A DNA stretch of 64,000 nt from the NCBI RefSeq assembly GCF_900100785.1, contig NZ_FNCP01000004.1:180207-244206 (forward strand), given 5' to 3'. Position 1 is the stretch's first letter. Each line of letters begins with the position of its first letter. The notes under the pieces were generated by a model. The model made no database searches, was not told the DNA's origin, and saw nothing but the letters and a program-made list of their open reading frames with translations. Positions 43,760-53,749 of the stretch are shown one piece after another. Origin of the DNA: Desulfosporosinus hippei DSM 8344 (GTDB taxonomy: Bacteria > Bacillota > Desulfitobacteriia > Desulfitobacteriales > Desulfitobacteriaceae). The position numbers and the translations under genes were made by a program.

Positions 43760-44737
43760 TTATTGTTTTCCAATACCGTTGTATACAGCTAATGCATCGG
43801 TAATATTATACTGTTCCGAATGGTGATCTCCTTTTGCACCGGCTGAAATCAGAATATATTCTTGCTTACCCACTCTGGCTAGGCTCGCGAGACATAGACC
43901 GGCCTCATCGGTATATCCAGTTTTCCCTCCTAAGATTTCCCCTCCAGTAATATTTTGATTGTTGAGGTCTTCGAACATGGTACTGTAAAAGGTTATCCCC
44001 CCAGGGTGCTTATTAGTAGGTTGTGTGGAATGACGGGATGAAGTAAAAATCTCTCGGAAAGTATTATTTTGCAAAGCATAGCTTAAAAGAATAGCCAGTT
44101 CTTTGACTGTTGTGTAGTGGTTTGCATTATGAAGTCCAGTCGAATTTTCAAAATGGGTATTTTTCATACCCAGACTTGCCGCCTTTTGATTCATTAATTT
44201 TACAAAATTCTGCTCTGATCCCGCAATCTGATCAGCGAGTCCGTTACAGCACTCCGCTCCGCTCGGCAGCATTACTCCGTATAACAAATCGATTGCCCTG
44301 ACCCCCTCACCTGGTTGGAAACCGGCCATTGAGGCATCTGCTTCGTAAAGTCCCCGAAACGTAGAATTGGTAAGTTTGATTTCGTCCTTCAGATCAGGTA
44401 AATTTTCTATCGCAACAATAGCTGTCATGATCTTAGTCAAAGAAGCAGGATAGATTTTTTCTTCGCTGTTTTTTCGCATCATGATGGTATGATCTTTTAA
44501 CCGAATCAGAATCGCATTAGGACTGTTCAGCTTATCGGGAGATATAGGAACAGAGGGAGCGGATTCTATCTTAGCCGGAGGAACCGATGTTGTTCTATTG
44601 TCATATTCATTCTCATACGTATGTTGGTCTCCTAGAGTAATAATGGAATGATAAACAAAAGCAGTAATAACACCCATCATCAGAATTTTTACAAATAGGC
44701 TTATTCCTGGCTTTTTATTCGTTACTTTTCGTACCAT
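43760..44737 (-). CDS. D-alanyl-D-alanine carboxypeptidase (S11, DacA/VanY-role)
   Basis: 325 residues with a signal anchor at about 14-35. Penicillin-binding S11 motifs: SxxK in PASLTKIMTA, SxN-type in SGAECCNG (SGAEC in place of the usual SGNDA), and KTG in GGKTGYTDEAG. Acts outside the membrane to remove the terminal D-Ala from peptidoglycan stem peptides. The SAC-type substitution is unusual. Gene order behind vanR-vanS suggests it is the regulon target in place of VanY, reducing D-Ala-D-Ala precursors. Confidence 0.85.
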   Translation of the reverse strand: MVRKVTNKKPGISLFVKILMMGVITAFVYHSIITLGDQHTYENEYDNRTTSVPPAKIESAPSVPISPDKLNSPNAILIRLKDHTIMMRKNSEEKIYPASLTKIMTAIVAIENLPDLKDEIKLTNSTFRGLYEADASMAGFQPGEGVRAIDLLYGVMLPSGAECCNGLADQIAGSEQNFVKLMNQKAASLGMKNTHFENSTGLHNANHYTTVKELAILLSYALQNNTFREIFTSSRHSTQPTNKHPGGITFYSTMFEDLNNQNITGGEILGGKTGYTDEAGLCLASLARVGKQEYILISAGAKGDHHSEQYNITDALAVYNGIGKQ

Positions 44738-44830
44738 AATAAAACAGCTCCTTATTCTGTGCTGATATTATTCAACCACAGAACAAGGAGCTATGTTAGA
44801 ATTCCATCTTATGAACTTCTTAAGATTTTC

Positions 44831-45970
44831 TTATAACGGAAGCTTTACCGTAAATGTAGTATTTTCCAGACTACTTTCCACTAAGATTGTACCCTCGTGA
44901 GCCTTAACAATTTCTTGTGCGATGGCCAAACCCAGTCCTGCTCCACCGGTGTTTGTGGAACGTGCAGAATCTAATCGGTAAAACTTTTCAAAAATAGTTT
45001 TAAGCTTTTCCCGCGGAATTGGATTTCCCTGGTTAGTAAATGTTATAACCATATTTTTGTCCTGTTGTTTAGTAGAAATGTCAATGACGTTGTTTTCATA
45101 GCTATAGGCTATCGCATTTTTCAGAATGTTATTGAACACACGAGCCAGTTTGTCTGCATCTCCCCACAGAGTGAGGCCCTCAGGCACATTGATGGACACC
45201 TGCTTATCCTGTGGCGTGAGCATTGGATAGAATTCATCGGTCATCTGCTGAAGCATGAACAATAAATTGATTTTTTCTTTATTTAAAACAATAGCTTGAA
45301 GATTAAATCTTGTGATCTCGAAAAACTCATTAATAAGCTGCTCTAATCGATAAGCTTTTTCCAAGGTAATACAGACATATTTTGCCTTCTGTTCAGGAGG
45401 CATATCAGGAGCTTCATCCAGAAGACTTAAGTATCCTATAACGGAGGTAAGAGGTGTCTTTATATCGTGAGCCAAATAAACTACTAAATCATTTTTGCGC
45501 TGTTCGGCATCAAGAGCAGCTTTCTTTTGTTTTTCTAAGTTGTATTTTAGCTGATTAAGCTTGTTTTCCATGAAATCCAATTCCGATGATAATGTAATTT
45601 CATCATTGGATTCCTCAGCAAGTCTATCCATTCCAACGCTGATTTCATCAAAATATTTTGTGAGCCAAGAAATAAAAAACCGAAAAAATATAACTAAAAA
45701 TATTAGGATTACAACAAAAAGGATCATGCCCATATTGTTGCGAATCACCAACAGATAGATTGTCTGTGCCTCCGAATTGTCAAAATTAAAGGTGTTGACT
45801 AAAAATCGAACGATACGATTTCCGATCTGTCCACGCAGGATATAGCGCAATAGATAAACAGTCACAGCAGCGGCAACTGTAATCAGAAGCATTTGAAAAA
45901 ATACTTTCCTTTTTAATTTTGTATAATCATTCCTTCTTTGATCTCTCTTACTTTTCAATTTTATAGCCAA
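44831..45970 (-). CDS. vanS: VanS-type sensor kinase
   Basis: About 379 residues from TTG 45970 (LAIKLKSK), which overlaps the vanR end by 23 bases; the enterococcal vanA-type system has the same kind of overlap and start (VIKLKNK). Two membrane helices (about 20-40 and 75-100), a HAMP-like linker, H-box LAHDIKTPLTSVIGYLSLLDEAPDMPPEQKAKYV, N-box LARVFNNILKNAIAYS and G-box NTGGAGLGLAIAQEI. Strong identity to VanA-type VanS in the kinase core. Senses glycopeptide or cell-wall damage and phosphorylates VanR. Confidence 0.92.
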   Translation of the reverse strand: MAIKLKSKRDQRRNDYTKLKRKVFFQMLLITVAAAVTVYLLRYILRGQIGNRIVRFLVNTFNFDNSEAQTIYLLVIRNNMGMILFVVILIFLVIFFRFFISWLTKYFDEISVGMDRLAEESNDEITLSSELDFMENKLNQLKYNLEKQKKAALDAEQRKNDLVVYLAHDIKTPLTSVIGYLSLLDEAPDMPPEQKAKYVCITLEKAYRLEQLINEFFEITRFNLQAIVLNKEKINLLFMLQQMTDEFYPMLTPQDKQVSINVPEGLTLWGDADKLARVFNNILKNAIAYSYENNVIDISTKQQDKNMVITFTNQGNPIPREKLKTIFEKFYRLDSARSTNTGGAGLGLAIAQEIVKAHEGTILVESSLENTTFTVKLPL

Positions 45971-46646
45971 TCCCCCATACGGTTTTGATATATTTGGGAT
46001 GTTCCGCGCTGTCATGCATCTTTTCCCTTAAATGCCTGATATGAACCATTACCGTATTATTGCTATTGGTAAAATACTTGTCTCCCCATACCTCATGGTA
46101 CAATTCTTCCGAACTGACCACTCGACCGCGATTGGAACAAAGAACCCAAAGAATAGAAAATTCTGTAGGCGTGAGAGATAGCTTTTTTTCATTTAGTGTA
46201 CATTCATGGGTCTTCATGTCCATTACCAAGCCGGAAAAGGCAATCAAGTGCTCTTCCTGGTTTCGCACCGCAGAATTATATTTGGTAAATCTCCGGAGTT
46301 GTGCTTTTACACGGGCAACGAGTTCCAAAGGGCGAAAGGGTTTAGTGATATAGTCGTCTGCACCTAATGTCAACCCAGTAATCTTATCGATTTCTTCTTC
46401 TTTAGCTGTCAGCATGATAACCGGAAAGTTATGCTTTTCTCTAATTTTCCGGCAGATAGTAAAGCCATCAATATCCGGCAGCATAACATCAAGTATTGCG
46501 AGCTCTAACTGTTCCGACTCAACACACCGTAACGCCTCTTGACCGTTATAAAACTTGTATATTCTAAACCCTTCATTTCCCAAATAAACTTCGATCAGAT
46601 CCGCTATGGACTTTTCATCGTCGACAATTAAAATATTGATGCTCAT
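45948..46646 (-). CDS. vanR: VanR-type response regulator
   Basis: 232 residues from ATG 46646 (GAAGGGATAGAACTT); OmpR family. Receiver residues D9, D10, D53 (LAILDVMLPD) and K near 102 (ITKPFRPLELVARVKAQLRR), then a winged helix ending TVWGIGYKIEK exactly as in enterococcal VanR. Activates the carboxypeptidase/VanZ group. No vanH, ligase or vanX genes occur in the window. Confidence 0.95.
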   Translation of the reverse strand: MSINILIVDDEKSIADLIEVYLGNEGFRIYKFYNGQEALRCVESEQLELAILDVMLPDIDGFTICRKIREKHNFPVIMLTAKEEEIDKITGLTLGADDYITKPFRPLELVARVKAQLRRFTKYNSAVRNQEEHLIAFSGLVMDMKTHECTLNEKKLSLTPTEFSILWVLCSNRGRVVSSEELYHEVWGDKYFTNSNNTVMVHIRHLREKMHDSAEHPKYIKTVWGIGYKIEK

Positions 46647-46750
46647 AAGTTCTATCCCTTCTTCCTGGATAAACACTCATTTATTATTGTACTGCATACA
46701 TAATTTATATCATAATGAATTCCTTATGAAAACCTTAAGGTATTTATTAA

Positions 46751-47314
46751 TTAATAAATTAGTCTCAGTATAAAGATACGGTAATAGAGCAAAAACACAA
46801 GCAAAAGTGTACCAAAAGCAATTATAACCTTGTCTAATTTTTTACTACTAATATACTTATTGCATAAACTATATAATATCAATCCCAGAATGCCTCCAAC
46901 AGTATTTGTAATTACATCAATTATGTCTGTCGCTCCAATAGCGAAGATAAATTGAATTAATTCGGCAGTAAGGCTAAAACCCAGAATCATAGTAAACTTA
47001 GGTAAAAATCCAACTCTTTTGTAATTGACATTCATGAGCATGCCAAATGGAATAAAGATTATAAAATTGTTTATCATCTCTCCGAAATTAATACTTCCAT
47101 TCAGCTTTAAAGGAGCAGCAAATGGATTCAAGTTAAGACTTCTATGGTTATAATTAAATACTGACAAAATATCGTATTGTAATTTAAATAATACTAACCA
47201 GATTAGTATTACTAAATATACGGCTAGCAATCCTCTTGATAATATTTTTACTATATAGTCTCTTCTAGCTCTTTTTTGAGAATTGTCTTCAGTTGATTGA
47301 TTGCAGGCTGTCAT
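46751..47314 (-). CDS. VanZ-family membrane protein
   Basis: 187 residues from ATG 47314 (AAAGGAG ten bases upstream). VanZ features: LNLNPFAAPLKL, NNFIIFIPFGMLMNV, TIGATDIIDVITNTVGGILGLILY, and five membrane helices. VanZ proteins raise teicoplanin and lipoglycopeptide resistance by reducing surface binding. Same strand, upstream of vanR, so the four genes may form one unit: vanZ-vanR-vanS-D,D-carboxypeptidase. Confidence 0.85.
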   Translation of the reverse strand: MTACNQSTEDNSQKRARRDYIVKILSRGLLAVYLVILIWLVLFKLQYDILSVFNYNHRSLNLNPFAAPLKLNGSINFGEMINNFIIFIPFGMLMNVNYKRVGFLPKFTMILGFSLTAELIQFIFAIGATDIIDVITNTVGGILGLILYSLCNKYISSKKLDKVIIAFGTLLLVFLLYYRIFILRLIY

Positions 47315-47540
47315 TTCATCTAAACTCCTTTTTGTATTACATTTCAAATTGATGAGAAGTAAAATCTATTTCACTGACTTCATTCTACCAAAATGAAGTA
47401 GGCTTTCGTAAATAAGTACTTATAAATTTCTTAAGTTTTCCTTATGAAGGCCTTATTTTTAGGTATTTCCCACAAACCCAGAATGAATCAATGTTCTTAA
47501 AATTAATTCAACCTGCCTTAGTAAGGATAATATGAATATA

Positions 47541-47596
47541 AAAAAATATGTTTTCTCAGTAAGGTATACACCTTTTTCTTACCTGAGAAAACATAT
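47541..47596 (-). terminator. Terminator of the TerC-like gene
   Basis: Minus strand ATATGTTTTCTCAG…CTGAGAAAACATAT with further TAAG/CTTA pairing, followed by TTTTTTT. A long perfect arm of 13 bp. Confidence 0.85.
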
Positions 47597-47767
47597 CGCT
47601 GATTACCTAAGCATTGATATCTGGTTCTCCCTGCCCTTTGTAGCCTGACCACCCAGACATAAACTTTGTAGTTCTGTGAACGAATCTTGATCAAACCAGA
47701 TTATATTTAGGGGTTTAAGGCACTATGAAAGTACCTGATTTTAACTAAGGTACAGTTTTGGAAATGG

Positions 47768-48694
47768 TTAAATAGCGTTTTTCTTGGCATGGGACAGGGA
47801 CTTAAGCAAGAAGTAGGCAATTATCGCAATAGTTACTACAGGAGATAACATTGTTGGAACTTCGACATGAAAACCTTCGAAGATCATAACCAGAGACAGG
47901 CAAAGGATGGAATACATGGCACCATTCTTAAGATAGACATAGTTCTTAATCCTATCGATATTTCCAATGGTTAACTGACGAATTACGATAGCCCCCAGAC
48001 CATTGCCAAGGATGATCAAGGGTATGGACATGGTAAAGGCAAAGGCTCCTAAAACTCCGTCTATGGAGAAGGTAGTATCAATAATCTCCAAATACATAAT
48101 TTTGCTGATATCAGACATGTTGCTAGAATTACTCAAGAGGCGTTGTTCATTCTCCTTGGCGTTCCTTTTAAATCCATCGCTGATAAAAAATGCAGACGAG
48201 CCGATAACTGCAGAAAGTGCCAGAATAGGATTAGTTTTTAGAGCCATAGTAACAATGACAACTAATATTATAGAAGCAACAGCAAAGAACCATGCACCGT
48301 ATTTCAGGAAGAGTTTCTCGCTGTGCAGACCGAAGGACTTTTCTTCCATGAACAGCCAATGCAGGAACAGAAAGAGCAGAAATACTCCGCCGCCGAGCAT
48401 GAGGATTGGTGCAGAAGCTTCAATCGATTCGTGTATATGCGGATCATTGGAAAAAGAAGCCAGCAGGGCTCCTATAGGACCGATATCTGGGTTGGTCACC
48501 CAGACGATGCCCCAGGGCAACAGGCCTCTGACCAAAAAAACTGCAATCAAGATACCATAAATTAAGAACCATCTTCTTGCTTTTGCCGACATTGTCGCCA
48601 GAACTTCAGCGTTGATAACAGCATTATCAATGCCTGAAACGACTTCAAAAATGCATAAACCAAGTACAATCATTAGGATCGAAGCTATCTCCAA
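47768..48694 (-). CDS. TerC/DUF475-family integral membrane protein
   Basis: 308 residues, TTG 48694 with AGAGGTG seven bases upstream. Nine helices with the family's acidic pocket residues (LCIFEVVSGIDNAVINAEVLATM, YLEIIDTTFSIDGVLGAFAFT, which contain the Asp positions used by TerC/YkoY metal exporters). The YkoY branch exports Mn2+ or loads metal to exoenzymes, usually under a yybP-ykoY riboswitch; none is found upstream here. Possible manganese role, unproven. Confidence 0.85.
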   Translation of the reverse strand: MEIASILMIVLGLCIFEVVSGIDNAVINAEVLATMSAKARRWFLIYGILIAVFLVRGLLPWGIVWVTNPDIGPIGALLASFSNDPHIHESIEASAPILMLGGGVFLLFLFLHWLFMEEKSFGLHSEKLFLKYGAWFFAVASIILVVIVTMALKTNPILALSAVIGSSAFFISDGFKRNAKENEQRLLSNSSNMSDISKIMYLEIIDTTFSIDGVLGAFAFTMSIPLIILGNGLGAIVIRQLTIGNIDRIKNYVYLKNGAMYSILCLSLVMIFEGFHVEVPTMLSPVVTIAIIAYFLLKSLSHAKKNAI

Positions 48695-49190
48695 ATTTTA
48701 GCACCTCTTTAATTAATAGGCATTGGCGATGTATAGCTAACCTATCAAGATTCTTTCCCTTACATTCTTCCACTAACAGCAAAAATAATGCCATGTTCTA
48801 AGAAGTTAGGCTGTTTTAAAGAAACAGTCTAACTTAAGTTATTCCCCTATATCCACTTGTATTCTCAAGTACAATTGGATTTTCCCTTCCAGTTATCCAG
48901 CTGGCCGATCCGCCCCAGCCGCTCCGGATTAACAAAAAAGGATACAACTTGGTTAGTTTGTAACTTTATTCAATTCATCCCTGATTTTTTTAAGAACGGT
49001 TGCTTCGATCAGCTTTATTTTGAAAATTAGGCGGTTCGAGGTGGACTAATCCAGATTAACCAAACCTCAAAACCGCCCTTTTCTTGCCTGATTAAACAAA
49101 CTTCATACTAGAAGAGACTCTTTGGGATGCGGCCCCAATCCTTTATGGATAACGTACCAACCTAAAATTTCCGGCTCGGAGCTCTGCCTC
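48695..49190. other. Gene-free stretch with two hairpins
   Basis: Hairpin 48803-48835 (AAGTTAG-gCTGTTT…AAACAG-t-CTAACTT) and dispersed hairpin copy 2 at 49030-49077. No gene and no manganese riboswitch consensus. Confidence 0.5.
49030..49077. repeat. Dispersed hairpin, copy 2
   Basis: GGCGGTT-c-GAGGT pairs with ACCTC-a-AAACCGCC, with an inner ACTAATCC…GATTAACC element as in copy 1 at 24710-24751. It follows the dltD gene on the minus strand and may terminate it. Confidence 0.6.
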
Positions 49191-50459
49191 TTAGTACTGC
49201 CTATAGAATTCATAAAGCTTCTGATCGACTTCAACCCAGCCTTTCCAAGCCAGGTGCCAAAGATCTTTGAGATAATAATCCTCATATTCATGAGAGGAAA
49301 AATCAGCCAGAGGATACCCTTCTGCTTGGACAAGGGCTGCCAGCTTTTGATAACACTGTTCTCTCTGTAAACGGTCCAAGCCGGTATAATCGTACCATCG
49401 ACCATTCATGGGAATAATTACTAATAGAGGTTTGGCGCCTTTTTCCTTTAGCGCTTGCAATAGGAGCTTTAAGTCATTATATTCTGGTGAAGATAAATTC
49501 AAATCGTTTTTATCTTTATCTTTGCTTTCTTTTAATTTCGGGAGCAGGTACTCCTGATAAAACTTATTATCCATCTTAAATGGATTATTGTCCGTGGATT
49601 TAATCGCATCGACTTTCGCTTCTTCACGAAGCTTATCCCATTCTATTGCCGGCGGATTCGCTGCTTTAGCCGAATACCTTGCCACTTGCTTATCTGCCAG
49701 GTCTTTAACCTGCCATCTCACTTTTAAAAAATCTCTAAACTCTAAGGCCGAGTATTCCATGCGAGCAGGGAGCCAATTCAAAGTTTTATTTACTTTAGCC
49801 ATAATACTTGAGTTGATTTCATTTTCCAACATCTTCTTAAGATAGGGATAATCTTTATAAGCTTCCGGAAAATTGAGAATCCGTTCAGCAATCTGATGCT
49901 TTAAACTCGGAGAAATATCAGCGCTAAAAAACATGTTATAGGCATGAAGGGCTGAAAAATTCCCTTCAAAAGTTGATTGCGAGATTCCTCCCGGACCAAA
50001 CCACTGGGGGGTTATAAAGATAGCAATTTTCTTTCCTCTTAAGTCCTCAAGGGAAGCTAAGTTCAGTACATTAATAATCGTTTGGGTTCCGCCCCTACCA
50101 ATCATAAAGGGGGTCACGCCCGTCTCAGGGGTTAGCACTTTAGCCGGGTGATAATTGTTGATCATGGACATTTCAGAGGATCCATACATAGGAATCACTC
50201 CCGGGGTGTCAACCGCTTCCTGCTGCAGGATGCTTCCTTGAAATGTGTCGAAATTAGGGTTAACCCCCATAGCCTCGACGACACCCGGTTTAAGAATAAA
50301 CCTTTCGGCGAACAGCTTTAATCCCGCACCAAGATTAGTAATTGTAAGCACGAAAAGAACAATTGCCACAAGCACCGCAGCCAGTGAATATCTTAAGGCC
50401 AAAGGTTCCTTTAGCTCTTGTTTTTGGGACGGCTTTTGATTTAGAGCTACGAGGGGCAT
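49191..50459 (-). CDS. dltD: DltD-family teichoic acid D-alanylation protein
   Basis: 422 residues, ATG 50459 with GGAGGG. One N-terminal membrane helix (about 23-45), then an extracytoplasmic domain with GSSEMS near residue 93-98 (catalytic Ser of DltD), FMIGRGGTQTIINVLNLASL, KIAIFITPQWF and the C-terminal DFSSHEYEDYYLKDLWHLAWKGW with the Asp-His pair. D-alanylates lipoteichoic acid together with DltABC, but no dltABC genes lie nearby. Confidence 0.92.
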   Translation of the reverse strand: MPLVALNQKPSQKQELKEPLALRYSLAAVLVAIVLFVLTITNLGAGLKLFAERFILKPGVVEAMGVNPNFDTFQGSILQQEAVDTPGVIPMYGSSEMSMINNYHPAKVLTPETGVTPFMIGRGGTQTIINVLNLASLEDLRGKKIAIFITPQWFGPGGISQSTFEGNFSALHAYNMFFSADISPSLKHQIAERILNFPEAYKDYPYLKKMLENEINSSIMAKVNKTLNWLPARMEYSALEFRDFLKVRWQVKDLADKQVARYSAKAANPPAIEWDKLREEAKVDAIKSTDNNPFKMDNKFYQEYLLPKLKESKDKDKNDLNLSSPEYNDLKLLLQALKEKGAKPLLVIIPMNGRWYDYTGLDRLQREQCYQKLAALVQAEGYPLADFSSHEYEDYYLKDLWHLAWKGWVEVDQKLYEFYRQY

Positions 50460-50702
50460 TTTCTAACCCTCCTTACAAGTTCTTACTTCCACGCACTAGG
50501 TCAGTCTTTTCCTTAGTTATCTCATAATCTCCATATTAACTTAAATTACAATGAAATTCACAGGATATAAATGGGATTTTTAAGGGTTCTATTTTCAATT
50601 ACCGGTCTTGAGCATATGGCAGTTCTCAAAGTTAGAATGTCATTACTAAGTTCATTAGCCTTTGTGGCTTGTAAGCAAAAAGAATGACTTTCATCTCAAT
50701 TT

Positions 50703-50760
50703 AAACAGTCAGGGGATAGATCACACATAGTTTTACATGTGACCCATCCCCTGATTGTTT
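50703..50760. terminator. 15-bp bidirectional hairpin
   Basis: AAACAGTCAGGGGAT pairs with ATCCCCTGATTGTTT (one G-U), with inner TCACAcAT / ATGTGA. A and T runs flank both ends. It stands between divergent genes where no transcript needs ending, so another role is possible. Confidence 0.6.
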
Positions 50761-50862
50761 ATGCATATATACTCGACCAAGGACAGAGAATACTAAAATG
50801 TATAAGAGAACTTAGATGAATGGGCTAACTTTATTTAAAACCAGAATCTGGAGGGATTATAA

Positions 50863-51683
50863 TTGGGAAATAAGCTGGTTGAGTTCTTATCTAAGCTAAC
50901 AACCTCTTCAAAGGAAGTTACTCCTGATATTCTTATCCTACAATTCACGATAGTCAATGCTTATCTGGTGGGAAAACCAAACCAAAGTGACTGGACTCTA
51001 GTTGATACCGGTCTGGAAAACTCAGCAGACTTTATTATTCAAGCAGCAGAGGAACGTTTTGGCAAAGGAGCTCGTCCTCAAGCCATTATTCTTACTCACG
51101 GACATTTTGACCACGTGGGCTCGCTAAGCAAGCTTTCTCAGCATTGGGATATTCCCGTTTATGCCCATGAGTTCGAACTTCCTTACATTACCGGAGAAAA
51201 AGATTATCCCCTGGCCGATCCAAGCGTAGGCGGCGGCCTGGTGGCAGCAATGTCTCCCACCTTTCCACACACCAGTATAGACATTGGCTTTCGAGCTAAT
51301 CCCCTACCCTCAGACCACAGCGTCCCGGGTATGCCCGGTTGGAAATGGATACTAACCCCCGGCCACACTGACGGTCATATAGCTCTATTCCACGAATCAG
51401 ATAGCATACTTATCCCGGGAGATGCCTTTACGACAGTAAAACAAGAATCCCTGTTGTCTGTGATGACACAAAGCGAACAAATAAGTGGTCCACCGCTTAT
51501 CTAACCACTGACTGGAAAGCAGCGGAATCATCCGTCAAGACATTAAGAGACCTAAAGCCTTCCTTAGTTATTCCCAGCCATGGTCAGCCAATGAAGGGTG
51601 AAGAGTTGACCCTGCATTTAGATATGCTGACTCATCACTTTGAGGAAATCGCCGTGCCGGAACAAGGAATTTTTGTTGATTGA
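50863..51683 (+). pseudogene. Metallo-beta-lactamase-fold hydrolase, one-base frameshift
   Basis: TTG 50863 behind GGAGGGATTATAA starts a protein with THGHFDHVG, PGHTDGHIAL and GDAFTT metal motifs. The frame ends at a TAA near 51504 after SGPPLI, but a +1 frame continues TTDWKAAESSVKTLRDLKPSLVIPSHGQPMKGEELTLH to TGA 51683, the normal family C-terminus. One missing base near 51495 (CCACCGCTT where CCACCGGCTT is expected) explains it. It is a recent mutation, sequencing error or, less likely, programmed shift. Confidence 0.75.
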
Positions 51684-51695
51684 AGATAATCTTCA

Positions 51696-52610
51696 TCACC
51701 TAACATCTACTGAAGCAAAAGTCCGGCCAATTCCTTTCTCATACTCAACTTTCGGATAGCCCATGATGACAAATAATCCTTCTCGGCTTTTACAGCGAAT
51801 ACCATAGCTTTTTCTAAATTTCTGGGCAGCCTTACCGTTTTGAATCAAGGGATGGACAGCTCCTAACATACACGTCCCCAATCCCAGGGATTCAGCGGCA
51901 ATCATAGCATAGGTAGCTGCAACTATGGGATCGGCAGGGTCAGAATAGGGAGAGCCATAAAAGTAGAGGGCAGCAGGGGCATCATAATTAACCAGGTTGA
52001 TGCCCTTTTCCATATTGTCTAAGTATAAGTTAATGGTAGGTCGAACAAATCCTCTGAATAATTCGTCGTTGGCCTTTCCCCAAAACGGACGCATCAGCCT
52101 TAAAAACCATTCAGATACCAGCCATTTTATGCCTTTTAAATAATCACAAAAGTCCTCAGCAAATTTACGCACCTTTGCCGGACTGTCAAAGACTAGTAGG
52201 TTTACATCCGAAGGAGGCAGACCCATGGGACATGTTTGAGCTGCTTCTATGACTTTTGCCAGAATCTCTTTTTCTACAGGGACAGCTTTAAACTCACGAA
52301 TACTTCGTCGCTGCTGAAATAAGTTTAACACTCCCTCATAGGTTGGGAGTTTCGTTTCTTTTGACAGGCTGAATAAATCCTCGGAAGACAAACAACGGCC
52401 ACTAATTTTAATAGCATCTTTAGGACAAATTGCCATACAATGTCCACAGGCAATACATCCATAAACTGAATTTATCCTGATAACCTTACCCTTTTGGAGA
52501 GAGAGGTTAAATCCCTTGCATACTTCAACACATAAACCACAGCCAACACACAGTTTCTCATCAATCAAAATATCGGCTGACTCTTTAGTCCGCGAAGTAG
52601 GTATAGACAC
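51696..52610 (-). CDS. Ferredoxin-nitroreductase fusion
   Basis: 304 residues, GTG 52610 with GGGGAGG eight bases upstream. Two 4Fe-4S motifs at about 20-60 (CVGCGLCVEVCK and CIACGHCMAICP), then an FMN nitroreductase domain (RRSIREFKAVPVEKEILAKVIEAAQTCPMGLPPS; AAESLGLGTCMLGAVHP). Such proteins reduce quinones or nitro compounds, or act as flavin-based electron valves. Stop 51696 faces the frameshifted MBL gene. Its start is 21 bases past the end of the upstream MBL-type gene, suggesting one operon. Confidence 0.88.
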   Translation of the reverse strand: MSIPTSRTKESADILIDEKLCVGCGLCVEVCKGFNLSLQKGKVIRINSVYGCIACGHCMAICPKDAIKISGRCLSSEDLFSLSKETKLPTYEGVLNLFQQRRSIREFKAVPVEKEILAKVIEAAQTCPMGLPPSDVNLLVFDSPAKVRKFAEDFCDYLKGIKWLVSEWFLRLMRPFWGKANDELFRGFVRPTINLYLDNMEKGINLVNYDAPAALYFYGSPYSDPADPIVAATYAMIAAESLGLGTCMLGAVHPLIQNGKAAQKFRKSYGIRCKSREGLFVIMGYPKVEYEKGIGRTFASVDVR

Positions 52611-52630
52611 GCAGGTATCCTCCCCGTTTA

Positions 52631-53470
52631 TCAAAATTCTAAAGCAGACCCAGCCAAGGCCCATCTGAAGGCCTTCGGAAACTCTGCAGCTAGCTTAGTT
52701 AACATAGCAGATCCTGTACAATGATTGGGTGCCAGGCACTCAAGATCAAGGCTTTTAAGATAGTCGATGGTTTGCTGCCGTTGATCCGCGGAAGCTGGTC
52801 CAAGATGAGTTCCGCCAATAATCCCTCTCACTTTACTTTCTTTAGTTACCTGCCTGGCCTGCTCTACAATGTTTACCAATCCGGAATGGGCACAGCCCAG
52901 CAGAATGATTAAACCTTGATCCGTCACATAAAACAAGCTTAAATCATCTTTAAGACTGTCTTGAACAACCTGCTCTCCTGCCAATTCAACCAAATGGTTA
53001 TCTATGTGCTCAAAGGATGATTCTCGCAGAATTTCCCCACTTAACCATAGTCCCGGCCTCAATTCAAAGGGTTTACTATGCCAGTGAAACCTGGCACCTA
53101 AGCTTTCTAATTGCTGCTGACAATAAGGAACACCGATATAGCGGTTTGGTTGAATATCGGAAACTTTAGCCAAGTGGCCTGCAAATAAATTCGGATGAGC
53201 GTAGACAGATGTTATCCCTTTATATTGTAATAACTTGTAGAGTCCTCCCGTGTGATCATAGTGTCCATGACTTAAGACTACCTTATCAACTTGGCGCAGA
53301 TCATGGCCCAGAATTTGAGCATTGTTGACAAGGTTCCCCTGCTCTCCCGCATCAAACAGGATCTTCTCATCTCCAAAATCTAAGAGCATGGACAACCCCC
53401 ACTCCCCTAACAACCCTAAGGGAACCCCAACAGTGTTTTCAACTAAGATTGTCACTTTTAGCTTAGTCAT
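52631..53470 (-). CDS. MBL-fold hydrolase (MptA/DHPS-associated type)
   Basis: 279 residues from ATG 53470 (AAAGGAGG). N-terminal VENTVGVPLGLLGEWGLSMLLDFGDEKILFDAGEQG, zinc motif LSHGHYDHTGGL, GCAHSGLVNIVE and GGTHLGPAS, C-terminal LAPNHCTGSAML. This matches the family annotated as 7,8-dihydropterin-6-yl-methyl-4-(beta-D-ribofuranosyl)aminobenzene 5'-phosphate synthase-like hydrolases. Real substrate unknown in bacteria. Same-strand neighbour of the ferredoxin-nitroreductase gene. Confidence 0.85.
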   Translation of the reverse strand: MTKLKVTILVENTVGVPLGLLGEWGLSMLLDFGDEKILFDAGEQGNLVNNAQILGHDLRQVDKVVLSHGHYDHTGGLYKLLQYKGITSVYAHPNLFAGHLAKVSDIQPNRYIGVPYCQQQLESLGARFHWHSKPFELRPGLWLSGEILRESSFEHIDNHLVELAGEQVVQDSLKDDLSLFYVTDQGLIILLGCAHSGLVNIVEQARQVTKESKVRGIIGGTHLGPASADQRQQTIDYLKSLDLECLAPNHCTGSAMLTKLAAEFPKAFRWALAGSALEF

Positions 53471-53749
53471 TTTACTCCCTCCTTTAAATGCCCGGCAGCA
53501 TATCCGCTCAATACTCCGAAAAGAATAACTTATCAATGATTTCCCTATGGATTATTCATATCCTGCAAAACCTATTAATTATTCCTTAATTTCACAAACT
53601 ATAATATTAGCGAATTACTAGAGAACAAACTGATTTGTCCCTCTCTTCTTGTTAACCTTTCAAAAAGGTTGGAAATGAGGATTTATTTGAGCTCTATTTC
53701 CTGCTATAATAGGTTTGACTTTAAAATTCGATGATGGAGGATTAGTCAT

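Noticed and set aside
48700..48960. yybP-ykoY manganese riboswitch upstream of the TerC gene
   Set aside because: I looked for the conserved GGGGAG blocks and did not find them on the minus strand.
49103..49405. 100-residue frame inside dltD
   Set aside because: Shadow of the DltD C-terminus in another frame.
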